From an uncultured Muribaculaceae bacterium (GTDB lineage: Bacteria > Bacteroidota > Bacteroidia > Bacteroidales > Muribaculaceae): a stretch of DNA of 60,021 nt. The translations under genes and the position numbers were made by a program. Of the stretch, positions 27,275 to 36,634 are shown one piece after another (position 1 is the stretch's first letter; every line of letters starts with the position of its first letter). The DNA lies in the NCBI GenBank assembly GCA_947629175.1, contig CANRCT010000018.1:1-60021 (forward strand), written 5' to 3'. The notes beneath the pieces were generated by a model. That model had not been told where the DNA came from. It did not search any database and saw only the letters and a list, made by a program, of their open reading frames with translations.

Positions 27275-28690
27275 TCAGCGTGGGGGCAGAGGCTTGTGCA
27301 GGTCGAATCCTGCGGGCACCTCTTCGGGGCAGTGGGTGACGAAGACTATTGCCGCCTTGGAGCGTGCAGAGATCATGTCGATGATCTGACGGACAATTCT
27401 CTTGTGTGCGATGTCGAGGCCGTGGAACGGCTCGTCGAGAAGCAGCAGAGGAGCGTCCTTGATGAGTGTGCGGGCGAGAAGAGCCAGTCGCTGCTCGCCG
27501 GTGGATAGTGAGGCGTACGTCCGGGCGGCAAGATGCGACAGGCCGAGAGTGGCCATCCATCCGTCGGCGGCAGCGGTCTGCGCCTCGGTCAGGCGGGTGT
27601 AGCATCCTACGGTGTCGTTGAGACCGCGGGCCACTACTTCGCGCACTGTGGCCGCTCCGCCTCCGAAATAAAGCTGCATCTCTGGCGAGATGTATCCGAT
27701 GCGGCGTTTGACGTCCCATATGCTTTCGCCTGTGCCGCGCCGCCGGCCGAAGATTCTGACGTCGTTGGAGTAGGCCTGCGGCCCGTCGGCGTAGATTAGG
27801 CTCAGAAGTGTGGATTTACCTGAACCGTTTGGCCCGGAAAGTACCCAGCGCTCTCCGGGCATAATGCGCCAGTCTACCGAGTCGATAAGAGTCATGTCTC
27901 CGTAGCTTACCGTGCAGCCATGCATCTCCACGGCTGCAATACCCGCGTCGATATCGTCCGGTCCGGCGCAAGGCGGCAGCGAGGGCGAAATCGTGGCTGC
28001 GGGAAACAGACGTTCCGCTCTTTCGCGCAGTTCGCCAGCGGGTGCTATTACCATTTCGCCTACCGTCATATGCTCTACCACGAGCATCGCCGACGTATAA
28101 TCGGGGATGTCGGCAGGATCGCACACGAGCATAAGTATCGATACTCCTTTGCGGGCCATCCGTTGCAGAGCGTCGTCGAGCTGCGCGCGCGATGTCGGGT
28201 CGAGACCTATATACGGGTTGTCGAGTATCAGCAGGTCGGGCAGCCGGCCGCTCAGCGCCTGATAGATGAGCATCTTGCGGGTTTCGCCGCTCGAAAGGTA
28301 GTTGATCCGTTTGTCAAACAGCGCAGTCATGTCAAACGGTGCATGGCTTCCCGAAGCGATGCTTTCAGCGAGAACGTCGCTGACGAGAGGCACCTCGTCG
28401 TTCATCGACGATTCGTAGCGTTGCTGTCGGTAGGTCACTTTGCCGCCCGAGAGCGAATGAACGTCGTTGAATTCAAGCCGTTTCACCTTCAGTTCGGCCA
28501 GAGGTGAACGGATTGCGTTGGTGGCCAGATTGCGGCCTCGCTCTATTATGCGTCCGAGAGTGGATTTTCCGGCTCCGTTGGGCCCTATGACAGCTGTGAC
28601 GCCGCGAGGCAGAGCCGTTGCCTTCGGATTGGATAGCTCCACGCCTATCCATTGCAGGCGGGGGCTCTGGAGTGTGACAATCGGATTCAT
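27275..28690 (-). CDS. Double-domain ABC ATPase, ModF/PhrA-like
   Basis: This 471-residue soluble protein has two ABC ATPase domains and no membrane segment. Domain 1 has Walker A 'GPNGAGKST', signature 'LSSGETRKM' and Walker B 'LLILDNPYIGLD'. Domain 2 has 'GPNGSGKST', 'LSTGEQRLAL' and 'LLLLDEPFHGLD', with the H-loop in 'VFVTHCPEE'. The layout matches the ModF/PhrA group of stand-alone ABC proteins once linked to molybdate transport or photorepair, whose role is not settled. No transporter genes adjoin it. The asparagine replacing the Walker B glutamate in domain 1 (LDNP) suggests that site hydrolyses ATP weakly. It is transcribed alone, convergent to the nuo unit. Confidence 0.82.
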   Translation of the reverse strand: MNPIVTLQSPRLQWIGVELSNPKATALPRGVTAVIGPNGAGKSTLGRIIERGRNLATNAIRSPLAELKVKRLEFNDVHSLSGGKVTYRQQRYESSMNDEVPLVSDVLAESIASGSHAPFDMTALFDKRINYLSSGETRKMLIYQALSGRLPDLLILDNPYIGLDPTSRAQLDDALQRMARKGVSILMLVCDPADIPDYTSAMLVVEHMTVGEMVIAPAGELRERAERLFPAATISPSLPPCAGPDDIDAGIAAVEMHGCTVSYGDMTLIDSVDWRIMPGERWVLSGPNGSGKSTLLSLIYADGPQAYSNDVRIFGRRRGTGESIWDVKRRIGYISPEMQLYFGGGAATVREVVARGLNDTVGCYTRLTEAQTAAADGWMATLGLSHLAARTYASLSTGEQRLALLARTLIKDAPLLLLDEPFHGLDIAHKRIVRQIIDMISARSKAAIVFVTHCPEEVPAGFDLHKPLPPR

Positions 28691-28695
28691 GACCG

Positions 28696-28727
28696 CAAAA
28701 ATGCAAATAATATTTCAGACGGCCAAA
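28696..28727 (-). promoter_or_regulatory. Promoter of the double-ABC gene, abutting the start codon
   Basis: On the reverse strand TTTG (28727-28724), exactly 20 bases, then CATTTTTG (28703-28696), one mismatch from TAnnTTTG. Only 5 bases separate the box from the ATG at 28690, predicting a nearly leaderless mRNA. Confidence 0.55.
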
Positions 28728-28732
28728 CAATC

Positions 28733-28774
28733 ATGGAGGCGGGTCAGAAATCGGCAAGTCTGACCCGCCTCCAT
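28733..28774 (-). terminator. Terminator of the PiT transporter gene
   Basis: A perfect 15-bp stem pairs 28733-28747 with 28760-28774 around a 12-base loop. It lies about 60 bases downstream of the PiT stop on the reverse strand and just before the -33 element of the next gene. The T-rich tail is weak (GATTGTTTGG). Confidence 0.75.
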
Positions 28775-28832
28775 ACTTCTTTACATTTACAAGTGATGTC
28801 AGCCGGAAATAACGGTATGGCGCCTGCGTATC

Positions 28833-31112
28833 CTATGCATTGGCAGGGCGGCGGGTTGAGTAGCCGCTGTCGGTCAGCTTGGCGAAAGCGCGGAGGTATT
28901 TGCGGATGCCCGACATCATCTCCTGACTCTCCTGAAGCATGTTGAGATACACGTAGAGCACTGCCATCGTCTTGGGATCGTCGCTGTGCAGGCGGTTCTG
29001 CAGCCTGTGGTAGGTCTCGGAGAGGGTATCCTTGATCTCGTCGCAGTGGCGGCGCAGGAGAGCTACGGTGGATATATCGCCGCTCTGCATCATTGTCAGT
29101 GTGTCGTTGAAGAGGATGGTGATGCGGGTGCGGATTTCGGCGAAATCAGTGGCGTAATGAGCGGGGAGCGGCAGGAAATTGTTCTCTACGTGCTCCTTGC
29201 ACACCTCGTTTATGCGGTGGAGGTTGTAGAGTATCGACATGCAGCAGTTGTTGCTCGTATAAAACCATGCGCTTTTCTCCAGTGCGGTCTGCTGCGGGAG
29301 CTTGCGCAGGCAGAGGGTTTCTTTGCGGCGGGCGTTCTTGAGCGCTTTCTTGTTGTCGGAGAGCGTGCGCTCGGCCCTGTCGAGGGTCTTCACGTCGTCA
29401 TCGACGAAGGCCTGTGTTATATCCCTGTAAGTATCACGGGCGTAGATCATGAAACGTTCCTGATTGCCCGTGATATACATCATGAGCATGGGCCATATCT
29501 GCGATTGGTCGGTGGTGGAGATAATGGCGCGGAACAATGTGTCGCCCCCTTCAGCGGCTTCCGATGGGTTTTTCCTGAAGCGGCGGTTGCTGCGTATGAT
29601 GATGGCCACTGTCGCCACGGCAAGGAGTATCATCACCCAGATCCCTCCGAGATGCATCGCAAGCACTATCACTCCGGCTCCGAGGAAGGCGGCTCCGGCT
29701 GTTATGAACCATCCGCCGATTACGGATATGACGCCGGTGATGCGGAATACGGCGCTTTCGCGTCCCCACGCACGGTCGGCGAGCGAGGAGCCCATGGCCA
29801 CCATGAAAGTGACGAATGTGGTGGAGAGGGGAAGTTTCATCGATGTGCCGAGAGCGATGAGCGCGCCGGCGAGCACGAGGTTGACTGATCCTCTGATGAG
29901 GTCGAATGCGGCTCCCTGATCCATGATCGCTTCGTCGAGATCAAACCGTCGGTTGATCCAGCGGCGCACGGGCAGGGGAGTGATGTCTCTTGTCCAGTTG
30001 ACCAGCGACAGGGTCCAGCGTACGAGGCGCCGTCCTATCCGTGACGAGCCGAACATCTCGTCGCCGGCCTCCTGCGATCCGAGGCCGATCTCGGTCTGCG
30101 ATACTTTGCGAGCCTTGCGCGATGTGGCAAGCGATACCACCATCACCACTCCGGCGCCGATGAGAAACCATATGGATGTGTCGGATGGGCCGTTGAGGGT
30201 GCCCATGAGATAAGTATGGGCTTCGCCGGCGCCGTTGGCGGCATAGTCGGTGTAGGCTGAGAGTCCCGACAGGGGCACGCCGATGAAGTTGACGAGGTCG
30301 TTGCCTGTAAAAGCCATGGCGAGAGCGAATGTGCCCATAAGCACTATTACTTTCAGCACGTTGACCCTGAGCGCGTGGAGCAGCTGCATTATGACTGTGA
30401 AGCCTCCCAGGCAGCAGAGTATGATGACGAGTGTGTGGGTGTCGATCCATGCCTTGAGCGCAGGAGTCATGAAGGTGAGATCCTTTATGCCCTTGATGAG
30501 AAGGAAATATACGATGGCTGTGGCGCAGATGCCTCCGAAGATGCCTATCTTCCATCTGAGACGGCTGCGGTAGTTGAACGAGAAGATAAGTCGGGCTATG
30601 AACTGCACGAGTGTGCCGAAGAAGAAAGCTATGGCTACGGAGAGGAATATGCCGAGTATCACGGAGAGCGCCTTTTCGGTATTGAGCAGGTCGTTGAATC
30701 CGAGGTCGGGAGTGTCGGTGGCCATTTTGATCAGTGACACCACGAAAGTGGCTCCGAGCAGCTCGAACACCATCGAGACGGTGGTCGACGTAGGCATGCC
30801 GAGCGAATTGAAGATGTCGAGCAGTATGATGTCGGTCACCATCACGGCCATGAATATGCATATCAGGTCGTAGAACGAGAAATGCTCCGGCCGGAATATG
30901 CCGTGGCGGGCTATGTCCATCATGCCGTTGCTCATGGCCGCGCCCAGGAATACGCCTATGGATGCCACGATGATGATCCGCTTGAAGGAGGCGGCTTTCG
31001 ATCCCATTGCGGAGTTGAGGAAGTTGACGGCGTCGTTGCTGACTCCTACCGACAGGTCGAACACTGCGAGCAGGAACAGAAACACTACCACGCAAAGAAA
31101 AAGTATTTCCAT
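28833..31112 (-). CDS. PiT-family inorganic phosphate transporter with PhoU-like C-terminal domain
   Basis: This 759-residue protein is much longer than a plain PiT permease (about 490). The two inverted PiT signatures are 'VGVSNDAVNFLNSAMGSKAA' (near residue 23) and 'FTGNDLVNFIGVPLSG' (near 270). Membrane helices continue to about residue 530. The C-terminal 200 residues are soluble and helical (ARDTYRDITQAFVDDDVKTLDRAERTLSDNKKALKNARRK...), which fits the PhoU-like domain fused to some Bacteroidetes PiT proteins and may gate uptake. Transport is expected to be phosphate driven by a cation gradient. The gene has its own promoter and terminator, and lies downstream of a broken histidine kinase gene. 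Confidence 0.9.
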   Translation of the reverse strand: MEILFLCVVVFLFLLAVFDLSVGVSNDAVNFLNSAMGSKAASFKRIIIVASIGVFLGAAMSNGMMDIARHGIFRPEHFSFYDLICIFMAVMVTDIILLDIFNSLGMPTSTTVSMVFELLGATFVVSLIKMATDTPDLGFNDLLNTEKALSVILGIFLSVAIAFFFGTLVQFIARLIFSFNYRSRLRWKIGIFGGICATAIVYFLLIKGIKDLTFMTPALKAWIDTHTLVIILCCLGGFTVIMQLLHALRVNVLKVIVLMGTFALAMAFTGNDLVNFIGVPLSGLSAYTDYAANGAGEAHTYLMGTLNGPSDTSIWFLIGAGVVMVVSLATSRKARKVSQTEIGLGSQEAGDEMFGSSRIGRRLVRWTLSLVNWTRDITPLPVRRWINRRFDLDEAIMDQGAAFDLIRGSVNLVLAGALIALGTSMKLPLSTTFVTFMVAMGSSLADRAWGRESAVFRITGVISVIGGWFITAGAAFLGAGVIVLAMHLGGIWVMILLAVATVAIIIRSNRRFRKNPSEAAEGGDTLFRAIISTTDQSQIWPMLMMYITGNQERFMIYARDTYRDITQAFVDDDVKTLDRAERTLSDNKKALKNARRKETLCLRKLPQQTALEKSAWFYTSNNCCMSILYNLHRINEVCKEHVENNFLPLPAHYATDFAEIRTRITILFNDTLTMMQSGDISTVALLRRHCDEIKDTLSETYHRLQNRLHSDDPKTMAVLYVYLNMLQESQEMMSGIRKYLRAFAKLTDSGYSTRRPANA

Positions 31113-31140
31113 CTTTAATTGGTTTAGTGGTTTGCTTCCG

Positions 31141-31148
31141 CAAAGTAA
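31141..31148 (-). promoter_or_regulatory. Possible promoter -7 box of the PiT gene
   Basis: TTACTTTG on the reverse strand (31148-31141) is one mismatch from TAnnTTTG and 28 bases from the ATG. No TTTG at 20 bases upstream. The flanking sequence is the only AT-rich stretch between the two genes. Confidence 0.45.
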
Positions 31149-31252
31149 CGCATAGAATGTTTCATAAATGTTGCAGATTCTTTAAGTTTACTTTAAGCGT
31201 GGCGGGTGTGACGGCAAGAGGGGGGGCGGATGTCCGCGACAGGGCGGGGCTG

Positions 31253-32704
31253 TCAGCGGCGGAGGGGGAGGGTGATGGTAAACTGCATGCCTCCTCGGGG
31301 GCGCAGCGAGGCTTCGACTGTGCCTCCGTGCCATGCGATGGCATTCTTTACGATCGCGAGGCCGAGTCCGGTGCCTCCGGCCTGCCGGGAGCGGCCCTTG
31401 TCCACGCGGTAGAATCGCTCGAAGAGCCGCGGCAGATGCTGCGGGTCGACTCCGCAGCCGTCGTCGCCGACGGTGATCGTCAGTGTGTCGCCGCCGTCGT
31501 CGACCTTTTGGCTGATCTCCACCACTGTGCCTCCGGAGTAGGCTATGGCGTTGGCCAGAAGGTTGCCGAATACGGATTCCATCAGCGACCGGTTGCCTCT
31601 GACGGGGTCGCTGAATGTCACTCGGTTGATGACCGTCATGCCTCTGGCCGCTGCCTGAGCGGTGTATTCTTCGGCCGCCTCGGCCGCTATCGCCGCGATG
31701 GATATCTCCTCGGCGGCTATGCATGATCTTCCGTCGTCGAGCCGTGTGATTGTCGACACGTCGGCGAGCAGCCGGCCCAGCCGCTGGCAGGCGCGGGTGC
31801 TGCGGCGGAGCAGCTCCTCGCGCTGCAGGGGGGCCATGTCGGGGCGGGCGAGCAGCGTTTCGAGGCAGAGCTGCATGGAGGCTACGGGGGTCTAGAGCTC
31901 ATGGTTGATGTTGTTGGTGAGCTGGCGCTTGATGCGGTCTTTCTCCTGCTGCTCGCGCAGGGCGGCGCGGTGCTCCCGGTCGCGGTCGGCCACGGCCTGC
32001 TGCAGGCGGGCGTAGAGCCTCACGATATGGCTCGATATCTCGCCGAGCTCGTCGTGGGGGAATGGGTCGGTGTCGTAGATGCGCTCGCCGCGCTCGGCCC
32101 GCTCGGCGAAGCGGTTGAGCCGGCTGACGTGTTCTCCCAGCCGGTGGGTGGCCATATAGCCGGCGGTGCACATCACGGCGGCGATGGCCATCAGCGTCCA
32201 GAGGAATCCGTAGTCGGCCGAGAGGAGCTGGCGGAGGGTCAGGTCGTAGGGCACGGCCGTGCGCACTATCCTCGCGCTGTCGGCTGTGGCGGAGTAGAAG
32301 TAGGTATGCCCCGTCGATGCGCTGTGGCGGCGCAGCGAGTATCCGCGGCCGCGGCTGATGGCTGCGGCGATCTCGCGGCGGTCGGTGTGGGGGGCGCCCT
32401 GCAGGCCGTCGCCCCCGGGCGAATTGTCGTAGACGACGCGGCCTCGGCGATCCATCACCGTGAGCCTCAGGCCGGGCAGCGCGTCGCCCAGCGGGGCGCG
32501 AAGCGAGTCGGGGCGCGCTCCCTCGGCGAGCTCTTCGAGCAGCCGGGCGTTGACGCCCTGAAGGCGCGCGTCGAGAGTCTCGGCCTTGTGGCGCCGCTCG
32601 CGCTGATACTGAAATGCGGCGAAGGCCGCCACCATGGCGAGCGAGTAGATCAGCAGGGCGGCGAAGAGCCGCCGGTGATATGTCATTTTGTCAAGCCATC
32701 CCAT
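31253..32704 (-). pseudogene. Orphan histidine kinase interrupted by TAG in the H-box
   Basis: Read through the TAG, the frame encodes about 483 residues of a membrane histidine kinase: a first membrane helix (YHRRLFAALLIYSLAMVAAFAAFQY), a periplasmic sensor part, a second helix near residue 180, a HAMP-like linker, the H-box, and a complete ATPase domain (LLANAIAYSG, GDDGCGVD, GTGLGLAIVKNAIAWHGG). The H-box reads NNINHEL-stop-TPVASM: codon 271 (31892-31894) is TAG where the family has lysine (HELKTP), three codons after the phospho-accepting histidine. A single AAG to TAG change explains it. No response regulator adjoins. The start could be 32704 (MGWLDK) or 32686 (MTYHRR). It is either a recent pseudogene or a sequence error; the downstream half may still be translated from internal starts. 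Confidence 0.88.
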
Positions 32705-32844
32705 CTGTTGTCGGTTTTTTGGGGTTTGATGTGGGGCGGGGCGCCCCGCGGCGGCAAATTTAGCGAAAATAGCGGATGCCAGGGCTCCGCTGCGCCGGTT
32801 TTTTGGCAATCGGTGGGCGGGGCGCGATTTTTTTTGGCGAAATG

Positions 32845-32876
32845 CTTGCGCGGGAGCAAAAGAGTTAGTAACTTTG
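32845..32876 (+). promoter_or_regulatory. Promoter of tRNA-Pro
   Basis: CTTG (32845-32848), exactly 20 bases, TAACTTTG (32869-32876). The predicted transcript starts near 32880, about 39 bases before the tRNA. A 7-bp hairpin (32885-32891 with 32899-32905) lies in this leader. Confidence 0.65.
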
Positions 32877-32918
32877 CAGCCGCTGACGCAGAGATACGCT
32901 GCGTCGCCCCAACGCGCT

Positions 32919-32992
32919 CGGGGTGTAGCACAGTTGGTTAGCGCGCCACGTTCGGGACGTGGAGGTCGGAAGTTCGAGTCTTCTCACCCCGA
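32919..32992 (+). tRNA. tRNA-Pro (CGG)
   Basis: A 74-base cloverleaf. Acceptor CGGGGTG (32919-32925) pairs with CACCCCG (32985-32991), discriminator A at 32992. The anticodon stem CCACG/CGTGG encloses the loop TTCGGGA, giving anticodon CGG, which reads CCG proline. The T-arm contains TTCGAGT. CCA is not encoded, so it must be added after transcription. Confidence 0.95.
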
Positions 32993-32999
32993 CAGCCCT

Positions 33000-33032
33000 C
33001 AGGCTCCGGAGCTATTGCAGCTCCGGGGCCTG
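33000..33032 (+). terminator. Terminator of tRNA-Pro
   Basis: CAGGCTCCGGAGCT (33000-33013) pairs with AGCTCCGGGGCCTG (33019-33032), 14 bp with one T-G pair and a 5-base loop, then a T-containing tail (ATCTGTTTT). It also lies at the end of the convergent TonB-receptor gene. Confidence 0.8.
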
Positions 33033-33057
33033 ATCTGTTTTCGGGCGTTGCACAGGA

Positions 33058-35592
33058 TCAGAAACGATACTGAAGAGAAGCGATGACAGTGCGCTGCCGT
33101 ATGCCGAACGAATGCTCCGAAACCGACAGCGGCCCGTAGCTTACGTAGCGGTACGCATGTCTGTCGAGAAGATTGCGGGCCGTCAGCGACAGGCGTATCC
33201 TGTTTTTCGGATGCCATACGGCAGAGGCGTCGAGCAGCAGGAGCGAAGCATCGTTCCCTTCAGGCAACCGCGTCAGGAAGTGCTCGGCTCCGGCGGTGAA
33301 ATTCAGTCGGTCGCCGGGCATGACTGTGACTGACAGATTCTGATGAAGCGAGTGGCAGTCGGCTGAGGAGCCGGCAGTATGCAGCCGGGAATACCCGTAC
33401 TCCGCCTCATAGTTGGCCGACAGCCAGCGGAGCAGGCTCCCCTTGAAATACGGGGCGACCGTCACTGAGCGCTGACGGTATGGAATGACCGCGCCGTCGC
33501 GCATGGACGTTGCTGAAGAAAGCGATGCGCTGACGTTGCATCCTGTCACCATACGGCTGTGGCCGAGCCCTTTGCTGATATCGCCTTGCAGTTTCCAGAA
33601 ATCTGATCCCGTTTTCCGGTCGGCATATGTGGATATTATCAGGTCGCCTGAAAATATCTGCTCTGGAATAATGGCCGATTTCTGGTGGATGTACGACGCC
33701 GTCAGGCTTGCAAACAGAGCTTTCATGGGGTTGCGGTAGCTATAGGAGAATGATGTTGATACATCATGGGTATATTTGCCCGGCACTCCGCCGACCAACA
33801 GCGTGCGGTAATCTGACATGAACGGCGCGTCAGTCAGTCGCCATGCCTGCGGAGCGCCGAGGTGCCACGAGAGCAAGGCTGAAACGTATGATTTTGCGGT
33901 CAGCTGGCGGCGTCCGGTCAATACTGGATAAATGTCGGCATAGTCGTGATCGCCCTTCAGGTGGTGATGGACCCATTTGACCGGCAGTCTCAGTGATGCG
34001 CGCCATCCGTTTCGTTCGAAATCGGTCTGGGGAGTAGCGTAAAGTCGCGTCAGAAAGGCTTCATGCAGCCCGTGATTGTCATAGGCCCCTCTTCCCTCCA
34101 GTCTGCTGTACATCCTGTGATAGTCGATGTCGATACCTGTTGAGAGATAATATTTCCAGAATCGCTTCACGTGTCCGAGTCTTGTTTCAGTGGTGCTTCG
34201 CAGTTCATCTGTGGATATACGCTGCAATGCATCTCCGTCACCATTTACCGTCAGCCTGTCGGGCGTGTGGGCAAACGAGTTGCGCGACGTCAGAGTCAGC
34301 AGCCGGTGTCCGCTGCGTTTCACGAGTTTCAGATCGTTGACTGCCGACAGACTGTTGCGGTCAACCTGCTGAGAGAGATTCATCGTTCCGCTTATACCGC
34401 TGTTTGACCGGTCGGTGCCACCGCTGACGGTGAACCTGTCGCGCATGAAGTATTCACGCTTGTTGGTCTCGCTGTTGAATCTCGCAGAAAAATCATGGCG
34501 CCGGGTGCGCAGCCGGTCACGTTTGATGAACTGAGGTATGGAGTTGTCAAGATAGTCGGTCGTGACGGCTGAACTGTAGTCGAGGCGGTCGGCTGAATAA
34601 TCCAGTTTCAGGCGCATGGAGGTGTCGCCCGATTTCCAGGCCGTGATGGCGTCGGCGAGCCACGACAGGTTGTCGCGCGTGCGGGCTTCGGTCAGGGGCA
34701 CGCTTACCGTGCCGCCGGATATATACTCGGGCCACAGCGATGAGGCATAGTCTGATGAGAACATTCCGTCGATATCGTGCTCTTTGATCTCGTCGGCAGG
34801 ATTCCATCCGGTATTGTCGGCTTTCAGGGTGAAAACTGTCTGTGCCTTACGCGCCATACGCATGGCGAAAACCGATCCGTCGGCGATCAGAGGCTGTGCT
34901 CCGATGGCTCCCTGGGCCACCCCGACCCATCGGCCCCGGGCATCCTCCTTGAGCTTCAGGTTTATTCCGGCTTCGTCGGGGAATTCTATCCCTTCGAGGG
35001 CTTTCACCGGCTGATGATTTTCCATGACTTCCACCGATTTTACATCTTTGTAGGATATATTGTTTGTGGCCAGGCCGTACTGGCCTCCGATGAAATCGTT
35101 GCCGTCGAGGTAAAACCGGCTGATTGGCTTTCCCTGATATTTTATCGTTCCGTCTTTCTCCACCTTTATGCCCGGGAGGCGCTTGATGACGTCGATTATG
35201 GCGTTGTCTTTGGCAGTGGCGTAGCGTGCGACGTTGAACACAAGCGTATCGCCCCGGGCGTAAATGTCGGGAGCCTCGACTATCACTTCCTCCAGACTCG
35301 TGACTTTCGGATCGAGAGCGACAGCCGAAAGATCGGCCGAAAGAGGCAGTCTCAGCGTAGCGTATCCCATCAGCCGGAAAGTGACGGAGTCGCATCCCGC
35401 TGATGGAGCGATTGAAAATCGCCCTTCTCTGTCGGTCGAAGTGAATCGTCCGCAGGCTCTGACGATCACTCCGGCGATCGGTTCGCCGGTCGATGCGTCA
35501 GTCACCTTACCGCGGAGCGTCCCTGTCGCCGATGCTTCAGCTGACAATGTGAACATCAATGCTGACAGTATGATTAAAATGGCGCGTGTCAT
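33058..35592 (-). CDS. TonB-dependent receptor-like outer-membrane protein with CarboxypepD-reg-like domain
   Basis: This 844-residue protein has a signal peptide (residues 1-20), then a carboxypeptidase regulatory-like domain (TLRGKVTDASTGEPIAGVIV...), a plug-like domain ('SLEEVIVEAPDIYARGDTLVFNVARYA', 'DVIKRLPGIKVEKDGTIKYQGKPISRFYLDG'), and an outer-membrane barrel ending 'IASLQYRF' with the terminal phenylalanine of barrel proteins. The plug differs from classical SusC or siderophore receptors and matches the group that travels with GLPGLI proteins. Its start overlaps the GLPGLI stop by 4 bases (ATGA), so the two are coupled. Substrate is unknown. The divergent histidine kinase/regulator pair is a plausible controller (inference). 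Confidence 0.85.
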   Translation of the reverse strand: MTRAILIILSALMFTLSAEASATGTLRGKVTDASTGEPIAGVIVRACGRFTSTDREGRFSIAPSAGCDSVTFRLMGYATLRLPLSADLSAVALDPKVTSLEEVIVEAPDIYARGDTLVFNVARYATAKDNAIIDVIKRLPGIKVEKDGTIKYQGKPISRFYLDGNDFIGGQYGLATNNISYKDVKSVEVMENHQPVKALEGIEFPDEAGINLKLKEDARGRWVGVAQGAIGAQPLIADGSVFAMRMARKAQTVFTLKADNTGWNPADEIKEHDIDGMFSSDYASSLWPEYISGGTVSVPLTEARTRDNLSWLADAITAWKSGDTSMRLKLDYSADRLDYSSAVTTDYLDNSIPQFIKRDRLRTRRHDFSARFNSETNKREYFMRDRFTVSGGTDRSNSGISGTMNLSQQVDRNSLSAVNDLKLVKRSGHRLLTLTSRNSFAHTPDRLTVNGDGDALQRISTDELRSTTETRLGHVKRFWKYYLSTGIDIDYHRMYSRLEGRGAYDNHGLHEAFLTRLYATPQTDFERNGWRASLRLPVKWVHHHLKGDHDYADIYPVLTGRRQLTAKSYVSALLSWHLGAPQAWRLTDAPFMSDYRTLLVGGVPGKYTHDVSTSFSYSYRNPMKALFASLTASYIHQKSAIIPEQIFSGDLIISTYADRKTGSDFWKLQGDISKGLGHSRMVTGCNVSASLSSATSMRDGAVIPYRQRSVTVAPYFKGSLLRWLSANYEAEYGYSRLHTAGSSADCHSLHQNLSVTVMPGDRLNFTAGAEHFLTRLPEGNDASLLLLDASAVWHPKNRIRLSLTARNLLDRHAYRYVSYGPLSVSEHSFGIRQRTVIASLQYRF

Positions 35593-36467
35593 TTGTGCCA
35601 GTCGAGTTCTATGTAGTCAAAAGGCAGTTCGATCGGATCGTAGGAGTCGAGCATGATATTGCCGTTCTCGTCTCTGACGGTGATATGGCCGCCGGTAGTT
35701 GCCTCAAAATAGGCGTAGGGATTCACTTCATAGCGGTGTTTTGTGTCATAGTAGGTCTTGCGGTCAACATCATTGTACGGCACCTTGTAGATGGTGATCG
35801 GCCGGTCGGCTTTGTCGCGCAGGCCGATGCATTCGAACGTGTATTCCCCCTTTTCGTCCGTAGCCTTCATGATCAGACCGGGGAGCCCATGGAGTTTCCA
35901 GGGGCCGTCGGTAAGCGGAATCTCTTCGGCGAAGAACGCTGTCCAGCGGCGCCCGCGGAAATCACACTCCGCCCCCTGGCAGCGGTAGCCGAGCACGGTC
36001 GTCGTAGTGTCAGTCAGACGCCATTCGATAGCGGGGATCTCCTCTTCGTAGCGCAGCCAGTCGTTGCATATCTTCTCGGTATGTGTCAGGCGTCCGGCAG
36101 GATAGTTCTTATAGATGGTCATGAACTCGCCATTGTTGAGTTTCCCTTCCATGGCTGCGTTGGTGAGCTGTTCATTACTCGAACTCATGATAATGGAGTC
36201 GATGGCGAGATTCCTGTAGCTGGAGAATTTCGAAAGGCCGCCGGCGCCGATCTGGAGCAGCATCCTGTCGGAGGCATAATTGTCGTCGAGCGAGGCAGTG
36301 GTGTCGACGCAGTAGGCGTAGTCGTAGACAAACTCCATAGTCTCCGGGGCTATGGTCTCGGTTTCGGGTACGGAGGTCCGGGTGATGTTGAGCTGACGGC
36401 GCAGAACCCTTGCCGATACGGTAAGGAGTGTGGCCGAGAGTGCGATGATGATTGCTAATCGTTTCAT
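35589..36467 (-). CDS. GLPGLI family protein
   Basis: This 292-residue exported protein is named for its motif, seen here as 'KLHGLPGLIMKATDEKGEY' near residue 208. An N-terminal signal segment (KRLAIIIALSATLLTVSA) precedes a beta-rich body with the family elements 'RYEEEIPAIEWRLTDTTTTVLGYRCQGAECDFRGRRWTAFFAEEIPLTDGP'. GLPGLI proteins are frequent in Bacteroidetes, usually next to a TonB-dependent outer-membrane protein as here; their biochemical role is not established. I choose ATG 36467 (MKRLAII); the longer frame from 36536 runs through the promoter -7 box. Confidence 0.9.
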   Translation of the reverse strand: MKRLAIIIALSATLLTVSARVLRRQLNITRTSVPETETIAPETMEFVYDYAYCVDTTASLDDNYASDRMLLQIGAGGLSKFSSYRNLAIDSIIMSSSNEQLTNAAMEGKLNNGEFMTIYKNYPAGRLTHTEKICNDWLRYEEEIPAIEWRLTDTTTTVLGYRCQGAECDFRGRRWTAFFAEEIPLTDGPWKLHGLPGLIMKATDEKGEYTFECIGLRDKADRPITIYKVPYNDVDRKTYYDTKHRYEVNPYAYFEATTGGHITVRDENGNIMLDSYDPIELPFDYIELDWHK

Positions 36468-36494
36468 GTCATTTGATGTTTTAGAGTTGCATGG

Positions 36495-36502
36495 CAAAGT
36501 TA
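36495..36502 (-). promoter_or_regulatory. Promoter -7 box of the GLPGLI/TonB operon
   Basis: TAACTTTG on the reverse strand (36502-36495), 27 bases from the chosen ATG. It supports the shorter start. It is about 120 bases from the divergent kinase promoter, so both could be controlled from one intergenic region. Confidence 0.6.
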
Positions 36503-36622
36503 GACACAGTAGCTGATGGGAGGCGATTTTTATCATTACTCAATCATTAGGGAATTATTACTGAATTATTACTCCTGCGAAATTTCAGTCAGCGGGAGAG
36601 GACGTTTACCACTGGATTTTAG

Positions 36623-36630
36623 TAATTTCG
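36623..36630 (+). promoter_or_regulatory. Promoter -7-like box abutting the kinase GTG start
   Basis: TAATTTCG (36623-36630), one mismatch from TAnnTTTG, with 4 bases to the GTG at 36635. If used, the mRNA would begin at or next to the start codon. Confidence 0.4.
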
Positions 36631-36634
36631 CAGT

